Positions 44,985-57,151 of a stretch of DNA of 64,000 bases are shown one piece after another. The position numbers and the translations under genes are program-made. Under the pieces are notes generated by a model. The model saw only the letters and a list, made by a program, of their open reading frames with translations. It did not search any database and was not told the origin of the DNA. How positions within the stretch are numbered: position 1 is the first letter of the stretch; every line of letters starts with the position of its first letter. The DNA comes from Hirundichthys speculiger (lineage: Eukaryota > Chordata > Actinopteri > Beloniformes > Exocoetidae): the NCBI GenBank assembly GCA_018398805.1, contig JAGFBZ010000817.1, positions 248,001-312,000 on the forward strand, in the 5' to 3' direction.

Positions 44985-46850
44985 TTTTAGACAAATTTCA
45001 GTCTGGCTTCAGACAGAATCACAGCACTGAGACAGACAGCGCTGATCAAGGTCTTAAATGACATTTATCTGAACACTGACTAAGGTGCTGCTTGATCTTA
45101 GTTCAGCCTTTGATGCTGTGCACCATAAAATCCTTCTCGACAGACTGGAAAACTGGGTGGGGTTATCAGGTCCAGTTCTCAGTTTGTTCAGATCATATCC
45201 TGAAGGCAGGAGCTTTGTTGTTAACATGGATATATACACTATATTGCCAAAAGTATTCGCTCACCTGCCTTGACTCACATATGAGCTTTATTGACATCTC
45301 ATTCCTAATCAATATGACGTGGGTCCACCCATTGATGTTGGCTGAGAAGGTCTGGCTCTCAGTCTCCCCTCTAATTCATCCCAAAGGTGTTCTATCAGGT
45401 TGATGTCAGGACTCTGTGCAGACCAGTCAAGTTCATCCCCACCAGACTCTACCATCCATGTCTTTATGGACCTTGCTTTGTGCACTGGTGCACAGTCATG
45501 TTGGAAGAGGAAGGGGCCAGCTCCAAACTGTTCCCACAAAGTTGGGAGCATGGAATTGTCCAAAATGTCTTGGTTTGCTGAAGCATTCAGAGTTCCTTTC
45601 ACTGGAACTAAGGGGCCAAGCCCAGCTCCTGAAAAACAACCCCACACCATAATCCCCCCTCCACCAAACTTTACACTTGGATCAATGCAGTCAGACCAGT
45701 ACCGTTCTCCTGGAAACCACCAAACCCAGACTCTTCCATCAGATTACCAGATGGAGAAGTGTGATTCGTCACTCCAGAGAACGTCCCTCCTCTGCTCTAG
45801 AGTCCAGTGGCAGAGTGCTTTACCCCACAGCATCAGACACTTTGCATTGCACTTGGTGATGTCTGGCTTGGATGCAGCTGCTCGACCATGGAAACCCATT
45901 CATGAAGCTCTCTGCACTGTTGTTGAGCTAATCTGAACGCCACAAGAGGTCTGTAGAGATTGACTCTGCAGAAAGTTGGTGACCTCTTCACACTATGAGC
46001 TTCAGGATCCGCTGACCCCGCTCCATCAGATTACGTGTCCTACCACTTCATTGCTGAGTTGCTGTTGTTCCCAAACACTTCCATTTCCTTATAATAAAGC
46101 TGACATTTGACTGTGGAATATTTAGAAATGAGAAAATTTCACGACTGGATTTGTTGCAGAGGTGTCATCCTATCACAGTTCCACGCTGGAATTCACTGAG
46201 CTCCTGAAAGCGACCCATTCTTTCACAAATGTTTGGAGAAACATTCTGCATGTCTAGGTGCTTAATTTTACACACCTGTGGCCATGGAAGTGATTGGAAC
46301 ACCTGATTCCCATAATGTGGATGGGTGAGCAAATACTGTTGGCAGTATAGTGTTCATCTGGGCCAATTCCCATGACCTGCGCTCTTCCACAACCCTGCTG
46401 TTAGAGTTTTAACCAGAACCAGGAACACTGAGACATTACTGCTGCTCTGAAATCCTGACACGGGCTACCAGTTACATACAGGATAGACTTTAAAGTGTTG
46501 CTGCTAGTTTACAAATCAGATAACAATATGGGGCCATTTCGGATCAAGTAGTGCTCTGAGATCTTTAGGAGGCAGTCAGCTGGTAGAACCTCGAGTTAGA
46601 ACCAAACAGGATGAAAATGTATTTAGCTACTATGCTGCACACAGATGGAATAAACTTCCTGTTGATGTTAAATGTGCCTCAACTCTAGACATTTAAAGTT
46701 GAACTGAAAACTCTACTGTTTCCCTGTGCGTTTGTTTAGTCAAATTTTACTGCACTGTTTTTACTTACCTATTCTAAAGCTCTGTTGTCTTCTTTTTCTT
46801 TCTTTTTAGTGTATTTGCTGTTTTTATTCATTTCATTTTTAAAATGTCAT
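44985..46850 (+). mobile_element. LINE (L2-type) fragment split by a Tc1 element
   Basis: The upstream part reads FQSGFRQNHSTETD, then LLDLSSAFDAVHHKILLDRL and FRSYPEGRSFVVNM, a non-LTR reverse transcriptase core. The part after 46352 carries the 3' region (TACCAGTTACATACAGGATAG...) and a T-rich 3' tail. Much of the sequence between these domains is missing. Family assignment is by motif memory. Confidence 0.7.
45237..46352 (-). mobile_element. Tc1-like transposon, well preserved but non-functional
   Basis: Inverted termini CACTATATTGCCAAAAGTAT on the left and the complement of CAAATACTGTTGGCAGTATAGTG on the right; TA at 45235-45236. The minus-strand frame 45650-45309 encodes the C-terminal catalytic part ([20 protein letters not shown] ... 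[12 protein letters not shown] ... [15 protein letters not shown]), including the D and E positions. The N-terminal half is in other frames with stops. Inserted into the LINE fragment. Confidence 0.9.
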
Positions 46851-49700
46851 TTAATCTTTCTTTCTTCTATATGCCTTTGTGTATGAAGTATGCTCTACAA
46901 GTAAACTTGCGTTGCGTCTCGATAAACATTTTATTATACTCTGTATTCAGACCTTCTGAAAAACTGGTCATCCACCTCGTCACTCATAAGAAATGTTATT
47001 TAAAATTAACTCATTTCTGCCTCTACCTGGATATGTTACAGAAAATTGCTTAGTAATGCCTGTTCTACATTATTAAATCCCTACTCTGTTAATCTCTTCT
47101 TTCTATGAAAGATTAGTGTTGAAAGATATAGTTGAAACCCCCCCAAAAAAGTCATGTTGATAATGTTTGGAATATGAGAGCTAAAAACATCCAGAGTGTA
47201 TGTAGAAAGATTTGGTCGACTATCTCCATTAAAAGTGGTTAATAATTCACTACGTTACAGTCCAGCCTCCACACATCTGCAGTTTGAAGGGAGTTCATAA
47301 GTACAGTATTCTTATTAAATGTCATGAGTGCATCATCTACCTAATAAAGTGGAAACTACATATGACTGCATATACATTGTTCTGCTTTCTGTTAGAGCTC
47401 TTGCATTTAGTGCTGGCAATATCTTGTGACTATGAACGGAGGACAACAGCATTGTGGACAACTGGACTAACAGGTTTTGTGAACTGGTCTTAGCAAAAAA
47501 AAACAAACATTGCTTGCTTGTAACCCCCACTGTGGCCGTGATGTGGTACATGATGAAAGCTTGTCACTGTCAAGATTGCCTGCACATCAATAAACCTAAT
47601 TTATTATAGCACAATATTTGGAATATACAACAGATAAAACTCAACTGTAAAATGACTTTTAATTTACATTTTACATTTCTGTTATGTGTCAAAGTCATGT
47701 TCTCTCTTCTCATGATTGGTCCTTCTAAGAATAATGATTTGACAGGTTCATTTCTATTTCTGCAACCCCTCGAGCCATCATTTTTACATAGAAAAAGATG
47801 TAGACGTGCAACAAATTGTCCCAATCCATCAAGTTTCCCCAGATTGTAAATACTGAGGTGAGTGACGAGTGAATGAACTACTCCTCAACCAAGGCAAGGA
47901 CCTTATTATGTTCCATTTATGCTCCAACATTTCAGAGCTCCCACTCAGGAGTTTCAGCTGGAAAGCCTCACCTACATGCGGTAGAATCAAACACTGCTGC
48001 GACTCATATCATTAAAGTAACCCCTTTGCTCATTTTACTAATAATAATGATCTTCTTATTTTATTCACATTAAGTCAGATATGCTCATTGTAGTGCTTAT
48101 GGTTTCAGTGGCTGTACTGTTTTGCACATGTTTCATCAAACCACCTGATATGACTTTACAGCAAGCGTCCATGCTTTTTTTTTTCAACTTTGCAACTGGA
48201 ATGTGACCAACTTAAAACTTCTGAAGTAAATAAAGCAAGCATTTTTCATGGAGTAGGCCACATCAGAGACGTCTCGGAGGTCGTTGTCCACAATTTCAGG
48301 TAGGAGTAGTGGATTAAAAACTTCAGGATGACCTGCACAACTTTTGATCACTTATTGTATGCAGGGCAGTAATTCTTCTCATTGCCCTGCTACATCATGC
48401 CAAAGGGTGTCAGTTCCCACTTAAAAAAAACTGTGACTCTGTAGTTTTGCAAAATATTCCTGTTTTTTTTTTTTTTCACTAAAAGGCAAATTTCCATGGG
48501 GAAAAGTCCATTATTTTCTATTCACAACTCCAGTATCTTCATCTAAAATTTTAGCGTTGTACATTTGCAAATTAACATCTAAACAAGCTTATTGCATTTT
48601 AGAAACAAGCCCTGTGAATATAAATATAAATATGAATATAAATGAATATAAATGAGGTTCATACAGAACTATTTGGCCGTAAGCAACAAGGAAGCAGACA
48701 CATAACCAAAAATAGCATGTATAACTAATAAACATAACTAATGCCATTCTACTGAAAGAACTTAAAAGGAAGCAAACTCCATAAAACAGGATTCTAAATG
48801 ACAGGGACAGTGCAGAAACAAACAAAGGGTTAGATACTGATCTGGTAGGAAGAAAGAAAATTCAGCTGTACAAATAAAGGGGGAGATAATGACTAACACA
48901 AAACAGCGAGTGACAGTGACGGAAAACTGATGTGACTAAAGGGCAGGAAGAAAAATTAACAGGAGTGAACAAGAAAACAATGACTACAGTAGATTCATTG
49001 AAAAAAAGAAGATAAAAGTTTAATTCATCAAGGTAAAGGTAGGTAAAAATAAAAAACACACACAAAATCCAGCATAAGGAATACATGATACTAAGAACTA
49101 GAGAACTGTACTAGAGTAATAAGACAATGTGACAAATAAAGACTGACTCAAGTGAATACTGGTGAGAAATGCAGGTGAGTAATGTGTGAATGAGCCGCTC
49201 CTCATTGATGAAAGCCACCAGCTCTGACTTTCAGTCATGACTCATGAGTGTCTGACAGCCACCAGGACTGTTCCCCCAATATCTTTCCCATGGTTCTGCT
49301 CACATTGATAAGGTTGTCTAGACTACTACAAGCAAACAAAAAAACCCAAGCTACACTTCCATTGAAGGTCATCACTCCGTGCAAAAACTAATTATTTACG
49401 GTTGTTTACTGATGTGAAAATACAGGCAGAAATTAATTTAAAAAAAAAAAGAAAGCGCTTAAATTTGTTTTTGTCACATGCAATATCAAGCAGTGTAATT
49501 CTGTGAAAGGTTGGTATGAGGGAGAGTGGATATTTGTGATGGGGACAAATCTATGTAGTGGTGAATGAAAAAGGTGTTTTCTGTGTTTCCATAATCAGCG
49601 TTACAAAAACCGCTGAGTATGAAGCTCATAACAGCACTAACTGCACAGAACTTCACAGGTGCAAATGTCTGTCTACCAATTTGTTTCACTCAGCTCAGGT
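46851..49700. other. Intergenic, little recognised
   Basis: AT-rich with short chance frames. An AATATA-type simple repeat lies at 48615-48655. No gene, RNA or element ends seen. Confidence 0.5.
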
Positions 49701-49739
49701 ACAGCATTTGTTTGTTCAACTGTCTGATGACAGAAACTG

Positions 49740-50040
49740 AAAGAATAAAGTTAAGTTTAACGTAGACAAACACCTCATCCGACCACAGAATTTGTGACAA
49801 AAACTTTCTTCTATGCTATTATGACATCTTGCTAAGGCCACAGTTTGGGCTATGTTTGTCTGTCTGGGCAAGATTGGTCAACACTGGACGCTTCATACAG
49901 ACAATGATCTGAAACCAAAAGAAGGGAACAATTTCAACTTTTTAAAATGGACTGGTCAGAGTCCAAATCTAAATATCATCAACTGAGCTAAAGACCATTG
50001 TGGTGGCAAGGAAGCCTTAACATGGTACCAGGAGGTTTTT
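49740..50040 (+). mobile_element. Tc1-like transposase debris
   Basis: Contains CATACAGACAATGATCTGAA (TDNDLK) and GGTCAGAGTCCAAATCTAAA (GQSPNLN), two landmarks of Tc1 transposases in the correct order. Everything else is eroded. Confidence 0.45.
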
Positions 50041-50099
50041 GTGTACCTGCAGACTCCAATCACAGTCACTCCCTTCATCTGTGGATTTCACCATACAAA

Positions 50100-51010
50100 G
50101 ACTCATACCTTCACTTCCATCCATCCATTAGCTCCCGCTTGATCCAGAGGGGGCATCAGCTTCAGCAGAGAGGCCCAGACCTCCCTCCCCCTCGGCCACT
50201 TCCACCAGCTTCTCTGGGAGAACCCCAAGGCGCTCCCAGGCCAGCTGAGAGATATAATCTCTCCATCATATCCTGGGTCTGCCCCGTGGTCTTCTCTCGG
50301 TTGGATATACCCGAAACACCTCTCCAGGGAGGCATCCTAACCAGATGCCCGAACCACCTCAACTCAACCCGACATTGTTCCTCCTGAATCTGGTATTCGA
50401 CAATCAATCAAACTCTCTTCTCCAGCACCCCTGCATAGACCTTACCAGGGAGGCTGAGGAGTGTGATCCCCCTGTAAGTGGAACACACCCTCCGGTCCCC
50501 CTTCTTAAAAAGGGGAACCACCACCCCGGTCTGCCAACCCAGAGGTACTGCCCCCGATTTCCATGTGATGTTGCAGAGACGTGTCAGCCAAGACAGTCCA
50601 ACAACATCCAGAGCCTTCAGGAACTCAGGGCGGATCTCCTCCACCCCCGGAGCCCGGCCACTGTGCAGCTTCTTAACTACCTCAGCGACCTCAGCTCCAG
50701 TAATGGACGAGTCCACCTCTAAATCCACAGGCTCAGCATCCTCTACAGAAGACATGTTGGTGGGATTGAGAAGATCCTTGAAGTATTCCTTCCACCGCCG
50801 AACGACATCTCCAGTCGAGGTCAGCACCCCACCCCCACTATACACAGTGTTGGTGAAGCACTGCTTTCCCCGTCTGAGCCGTCTGACGGTTTGCCAGAAT
50901 CTACGTGGGGCCGATCGAAAGTCTTTTTCCATGGCCTCACAGAACTCCACCAAAGCTGCCGCCCGCTAGTCCCATCGATACCTGTCTGCTGATTCCAGAG
51001 TCAGCAGACA
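50100..51010 (-). mobile_element. Non-LTR retrotransposon, truncated and internally deleted
   Basis: The minus-strand frame 50953-50408 (181 codons) encodes the start of a reverse transcriptase: GRAPGVEEIRPEFLKALDVV, LCNITWKSGAVPLGWQTGVV and STYRGITLLSLPGKVYAGVL. After IQEEQC it jumps to a 3'-end segment, ELRWFGHLVRMPPWRGVSGI, so the catalytic core is deleted. It ends in a GGATGGATGG-type tail near 50118. Confidence 0.85.
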
Positions 51011-51019
51011 GAAACATAG

Positions 51020-51545
51020 ACCAATGGAGGACTACATCTATGAAGCCCAGCACCAGGTATTCATCTGTCTTCCTTGCTCTTCAGCATCTGCAGGGTTTTT
51101 CTTTCTAGAAAAGAAAGACGGAGGTCTACAATACTTCATCAGCTATAGAGGCCAGACTGAGATAGCAGAGATGAGACAGTGCCCACTCCCTTTGGTTTAC
51201 AGAGCCATCAAGCAATTATCAGTTGCCAAACTGGACTTCCACAGTATCTACCAGCTCATGCACATCCTGGAGGAATGGAAAACTGCATTCAGTATCTCAG
51301 CAGGACAGTTTAACTATCTCATAATCCTATTTGGATCTGTCCAAAGCCCCTGGTCTTCTAGTCCTTCATTAACTGTGACATATGTTGGAAGGGTATGTCA
51401 TCACTGATACAGATGATACACTGATTGTATGAGGATGTTTGTCACATTCATCTGGCCCTCTCCCATCTCCTGAAGCATGTGCTCTACATTAAAGCAGAGA
51501 ACCTTATATTCAAGAAACTCCATCACTTTCTCTGGTTTGTCATTT
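51020..51545 (+). mobile_element. Ty3/Gypsy-type retrotransposon polymerase remnant
   Basis: The plus-strand frame (51024-51407) contains SASAGFFFLEKKDGGLQYFI, CPLPLVYRAIKQLSVAKLDF and EEWKTAFSISAGQFNYLIIL, in the order of a Gypsy reverse transcriptase. The YLDD-type active site is not intact. Further remnants continue to about 51545 in another frame. Confidence 0.75.
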
Positions 51546-54500
51546 TCTATCTTTATACCAGTGTTCTTCTATGTTCCCAACACACACTGCCCTGCATTTA
51601 TGCATGTGTTTCTCTGCTCCAACAAACCCATTTACAATGAATGGATCACCGTAGGCTTGTTGTCAAGGTCCACACAAGTATGTTAATGACCTGTGTGTTT
51701 AAATTTCTCTTTCTGTGTAGTCTTTGTAAAAAGAGCCAGTTCAACCATGTGTGTGATTTTTTTGAAGCACCAGTTTAAACAAAAAGTATGGTTTGTTTGC
51801 ATGCAAGATCCCTTTTTCTTTGCCAACATCAACACAAGGTCAAATTAACATCCAAAAAAAAAAAAAAAGATGACAACACAAACTTTATAGTTGAGTATTC
51901 TTATGCTTATCCATGTGTAGCGTGGTCCCAGTGCTAGTTTTGACATTGTCCCTCATTGCATAAGCACCTGGAAACACTTCAGTTGCCAAATGAACATCCT
52001 GTATTAGGTTTGCACATCCTTGTGTGCTCCTCACAGGGAGGATGGCTTTTTCTCCTTAGTCCTCTTTTGCGGTCCACTTTGATGAAATCTTCTTTTGCAC
52101 TGACAGTGATATATCCGGCTGGCAGCAAGCAGAGGGTTTCTATATTGCTGAACAGGAAAAGCTGGCGACTTTACACAGGTCATGATCTTGAGCCTGGAAA
52201 GATGCCCTCGTTTCTTTTCATGTGGAGCTAGTATGAGGAGTAGAGAGGCAGTGATTTTCTCTATTGAAACTTGGCTGTAAAAACAAAGGCACCACCTTCT
52301 GAGAAGCCTAAACTGAGAAAAAGTTTGGCCAATTGCAGGATAGTAGGTTTCTCTGCTGAGTTTTATTGCCCCTAATGTAATGGAGAACATTTCACTTGCT
52401 GATAGAAAAATGTGCTGTATACTTTTAGTTCAGTTAATTTCACTCTATGTGCATATTACCAGCTCACAAAAAAAAAAAAAAAATCACCTTGAGGTACTTT
52501 ACACAGAAAGTGTTTTAGAGGTAGTGTCTACCTGGTTCCATAAAGGAGGAGCTAGATGACTGAAGGCCCTGGTCACAAGATTTTAATGTCTTGGAAGTTT
52601 GTCTTCCCCCAAATAGTGAAGAAAATAGTGTTATGCTTCACATCTCCACAGACCTTGGAATGGCTCTTCACTTCTTGGGTGGCGCATGGGCTTCAGGATC
52701 TAAAATGTCTTAAATGGCTACACCTGTGAATCTGTGGGTGAAAAGTATGTCTGTGCTGGGACACCAATTTTCAGGTGATTACCCTCCACACCTGCAGTCC
52801 ATCATTAAGTCAGCAGTATTTCTATTTCCATCTCCACATTTCTCTTAAACAATTAAGAAAAAAACATGTTTGCTCTTGTGATTCAGCCTTGATCCACCCA
52901 TAACTCTTTTCTGCTGCATTCTCCGGATTCTTTTCTCAGTTGTTCATCTGCCTGCCAGCAATTTTGCCACCACGCCACACCTGCCCCCATCTCATTCCTC
53001 CAAGGGACTTGATTCACTCTGTTGTTCCAGTAAAGATCCTCCTAAAACTGGACACAAGTTCTGATTTGTACCATTCATAAATTTGTCTTATATAGTTTAT
53101 CGTATAGACTCTGTGTTGGACAGCCCTCATGCTACGCAGAAATAACAAACTGGATGACAGATGCTTACTGTGTGTCTGAGACAAACTTGGAAGAAGACTG
53201 AGTGCATCCTTCTGCTTCTGCAAAGTCAGCTATTATGAAGTTTAACCAAAATAGCCTATTTGTTCTCAGGCAAATCAAACCATTAAGCCACACTGATGTA
53301 ACCAATAATAACAATTTAAGGTAGCATAACTATATTAATCCAATGAAATGTGCTATAATGCAACAAGAGGTCAAGTTTCTCCTCAACTGTTCTGCCGTCT
53401 CAAGTGGTTCCCGGATGTCATCTTTGTCACTTGTACTTATATTTGATCAGATTTTGGTAACTTCATCAAGGTTAATGGTCCACTGTCCACAGTCATTCCT
53501 GCAGTCGGTTTGAAAATATTTTAACTATAGGTTAATAGGTTAGTTTTTCCATTCATCACTTACATTAATACAAACCAAAATTGAAAATGTGAAGAACTTT
53601 GAAATGAAAGGCTTGAAAGATAACAACCTCCATGCTGTTGCACACTGAAATCTGTTTGGAGAAAGAAATGGGAGAGTGGCACTTGAAACTCTTCATCTCT
53701 TGACTCATGTTTAAACATGGTATTATCATTGCGAGTGATCTGAATACAAGTGTACACCCTTAAGCACAGGTGTAAAAGCAGTCAGGAAGTATTTGAGGAA
53801 GCACTGAAATCTGATCACTCAGATCACATTCAGAGGTGGTCTGGGCCACATCTTACCTCATTCTTTTAACAGTAAAAATGGAGTACAACCTTGCCAACAC
53901 TGAAGGACTGCCTACATCACTGCCATCTTCTGTGTAGGTGGCAGAACAAAGTAATTTGTAAGACAACAGTTTCCTGTTAAAGTCCAAAACAACAAGTGGG
54001 AGCAAAAACAATCAACAACAACTCACCATGGACTTAAGAGGATGGTGTACCCATGACACACATTAACATGGTTTTACTTTGGATCAAGAAGAACTAGAAA
54101 GTGTTTTTCCAGAGGACTAGGCATAGTTTTGTGCATTGCTGACTCAACAACAACAACAACAACACATCTGCACTTTCTTATTTGCATACGGGCAACGGAA
54201 ATTTAAAATCCAAGTCACTCGAGATGCAGGTGGAGGCACATGTTATGTTTATGCCAGATATGATCACGTGCACTTGGAGCTGCCCACTTGTGAGTGACTG
54301 AGGATGCATTGGGCAGGGTAGTAGAGCCCACCCGAGTACCGTGGAGCCTGACATGTAAGGTGATGGAACTCACACTCATCTGGAGCTTTTCAGACATGTG
54401 CCTTTCCAGTCTTCCCCACACTAGTGGCATTAAAATTCATTATCATTATCTATATTTTCTTTACCAGAAGTGGTCATGTTTGCAAAAAAAAAAACCCAAA

Positions 54501-54620
54501 TGCAATGCATCATGACTGGTGCTGCCACTTAGTGGATAAAATAGCACAATTTTTGAGGTACTTGGGTGGGCCCTAATAATCAAAAATCCAATCAAAGCTA
54601 ACATTCAGAATCTATAACCA
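51546..54620. other. Intergenic, mostly unassigned
   Basis: Apart from the possible LTR above and CAACAA repeats near 54146, no gene or element with ends recognised. A CTCF-like motif on the minus strand is at 54522-54536 (TCCACTAAGTGGCAG). Confidence 0.5.
52780..53030 (+). repeat. Possible LTR-like remnant
   Basis: C/T-rich sequence of the style of fish Gypsy LTRs (CTCCACACCTGCAGTCCATC; CCACACCTGCCCCCATCTC). It lies 1.3 kb downstream of the polymerase remnant. No matching second LTR was identified. Confidence 0.25.
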
Positions 54621-54632
54621 ACATAACTTTTC

Positions 54633-54775
54633 CATCCATCCATCCATCCGTCCATCCATCCATAAACTTCGGCTTATTCCAAATTTGGGTCGCAGGAGCA
54701 GCAGTGTAAGCAGAGATGCCTGACCTCCCTATCCCCAGCCACCTCCTCCAGCTCTTCTAGGAGCTGATCTTTCCC
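54633..54775. repeat. LINE 3'-tail fragment
   Basis: CCATCCATCCATCCGTCC followed by CAGAGATGCCTGACCTCCCT and CCACCTCCTCCAGCTCTTCT, the same type of 3' region as the element at 50100-51010. Confidence 0.65.
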
Positions 54776-55649
54776 ATTTTTCTTTAATTCTTTGATTACT
54801 TTTCTTCTGTGTGTTCATGTAATGTCCCCTTAAAACCCTATACAGTATGTGCAGTCACATGACTCTGCCTGGTCCAGTGTGCTACATGGAAGCAACATGG
54901 AGGACAACTCAACCACAGAGACAAATGAGCAACTCCAACAGCTTGTACCAAAGAAAAATGCAGTGTCCGTCCACTGATCACATTATTATTATTATTATTA
55001 TTTTTTTGCTTTTCTGAAGACAATACTGAACAAAGAATTGAGTAAACAGTCAGAAAAACGGTTTCAATCACCGAAAATGAATACATCAATCTGTTTCAAC
55101 GCTTGCAGCACAGTTACGGTACCAAATATGAACAGATTATAGCTCAATAAGACAAAGATGCTGTGTCTAAAATCACCTCTATAGATGTCTATGTCTTTTC
55201 TCCCCCTTCACTTATTTATTGAATGTATTATTGGTTGAATTAATATAATTTATAATGAAATTAACATTTAATTAGAAAAATGTTGCAGTTTTAATGTCTG
55301 TGCATATTTACAGCAAAAACCTTGTCAGTGATTTTGTGAGTGAAAAAAAATTAAACTAGCATAACTAAATAGGCCTTGGTATCTGCTTTGAGAGGAAATG
55401 ACAACATTAAAAGTGGTAAAACTTTATAACATTTTAATTCAGCTGATGAGTAAAATCACAAAATATATTTGGTTCATTTTGTCTATAGTGTAATAATAGT
55501 CCATACAGTTTAAAGAATCAGAGCTTTTAGTTTTTTTTTTTCCTCCCATTTTAGATTTGATCAGATTTTTTTTATATTTTCCATATTTTGCTAATTTGTA
55601 CATGGTGCGATACTTGAAAATCAGACCTTTCTAGCTAGTGTCCCTCACA

Positions 55650-55995
55650 GTGGCTTGGTAGTCAGCGCTGTTGCCTCACTGCAAGAAGGTTTCTGGTTCG
55701 AACCTCAGGCAGGGGCCTTTCTTTTGTGGAGTTTGCATGTTCTCCCTGTGTTTGTGTGGGTTTCCTCCAGGGTACTCCAGCTTCCCACAATCCAAAGACA
55801 TGCATGTCAGGTTAATTGGTGGTTCTAAATTGCTCATGGAGTGATTGTGAGTGTGTATGGTTGTTTGTCTGTATGTGACCCTGCGAATGGACTGGTGACC
55901 TGTTCCAGGATGTATCCCCTGCCTTTTGCCCGAAGAGAGCTGGGAATAGGACTCCTGCAGAGAATTAAACGGGCATAGATAATGGATGGATGGAT
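55650..55995 (+). repeat. Full-length SINE/LINE-tail repeat with tRNA-like head
   Basis: Runs from GTGGCTTGGTAGTCAGCGCT through GGTTCGAACC (B-box like), GTTTGCATGTTCTCCCTGTG and GGACTGGTGACCTGTTCCAG to a GGATGGATGG end. The head resembles a tRNA promoter, and the tail matches the class at 15366 and 8240. Confidence 0.75.
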
Positions 55996-56734
55996 TTTTT
56001 TTTACTCTTGTGCTGACCAGAAGCTTGGTTGCTTTTGTAGACTTGTGTTCTGAACATGTGCACATCTCACATATATGTGCTTTCAAAATATGACTGAGTA
56101 AAAAGCTATCTAACCATGCCTTTATATCATCACTTAACTCCTTTTCCCCCTGTATTTGGTGAAATACCTTTGGTTTGGAGATTGACCCTTCCTGAACTAC
56201 AATTCAACAAGAAAAGAGGCTTTTTTTTTCCTACTGCAGACACTATCCAATGTGCTCTTAAATAGGTTACAAGCTTAAAATCTTGGCCCAAGGGGAAAAC
56301 ATGTGACAGGGCAAAAAATAGCTTCACTGTCTCCCTGTGGAAACCAACCAGAATGCAGAAATAGCAGCTTCTATGTGACGAGATGTACTGTAGCTGTGTT
56401 CTGTGCTCTAATTTGTGATGTGATCAGCATCTCAAGCGAATAGTCAAATGTAAATCAGCCATATCTGATGTTTGTAGAGGCTGCTACCGGAGAAGTTGGG
56501 TTCTTTGTCATGAAAAGAAGCATGCTTGTTGGTGCCACAGTTATCATTGCTACATTACAAAATTGTAATATACAGTGAAACAAAACTAAAATAGAGACTT
56601 AGAGAGAGCTTCTATGGTGTGTTCATGATGAATCTCTCCCACTTTTAATTGTATTTGTTAACATATTTATTATTTTATGTTTTTTTTTTAACTATATTGA
56701 TTATTTTATATGCATTTCATTGTGATTTATTATT

Positions 56735-56820
56735 GAACAGGTCACACTTAAAAATGAGATCTCGATCTCAATGTGTTTTTACCTGTATAAACAAAGGCTA
56801 AATAAATACATTTTTAAAAA
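56735..56820 (+). repeat. SINE-type tail
   Basis: AATGAGATCTCGATCTCAAT followed by TACCTGTATAAACAAAGGCT and AAATAAATACA, a common teleost short interspersed element end. Confidence 0.6.
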
Positions 56821-56970
56821 AAACTCATTGTTTGAATGTTACAAAGACCTCTAGGGTTCCTTTTTGCTTGAAGTAACACGGTGCATTTAATGTATGTGGT
56901 TTTATAAAAGGGTGAAGTTCAAGGGGTACTTGTCTAACGTTGCTGAAACGAAGAAAGTAATTGTAATGTA

Positions 56971-57151
56971 AACTGCAACTCCCACAATGCCTTATGTTTG
57001 GTTGCCTTGGTAGCGTTTGACGTCAGTTCTCACTTGCTCCGACGGTGTCTTGGACCGGTGTGATTGGAAGGAAAACCCGTGGACCGCATTCACTCGGACG
57101 GGCGGAAAAAAACAGCTGCACCTTGGTACGTCGACATCTGCCAGTCATCAG
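56971..57151 (+). promoter_or_regulatory. ywhaz: ywhaz promoter and 5' non-coding exon
   Basis: Around 56972-56993 reads ACTGCAACTCCCACAATGCC, a ZNF143/SBS-type element. TGACGTCA at 57019-57026 is a palindromic CRE. A CpG-containing exon follows and ends at 57151 with a GTATGA donor. The next 700 bp are also CpG-rich for this window. The spacing (ZNF143 site, CRE, start) is typical of a housekeeping CpG-island promoter. The exact start site is unknown. Confidence 0.6.

Noticed and set aside
45400..45936. 178-codon frame on the plus strand
   Set aside because: Antisense of the Tc1 transposase, whose minus-strand frame carries the recognisable catalytic motifs.
50478..50969. 163-codon frame on the plus strand
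   Set aside because: Antisense of the LINE reverse transcriptase on the minus strand.
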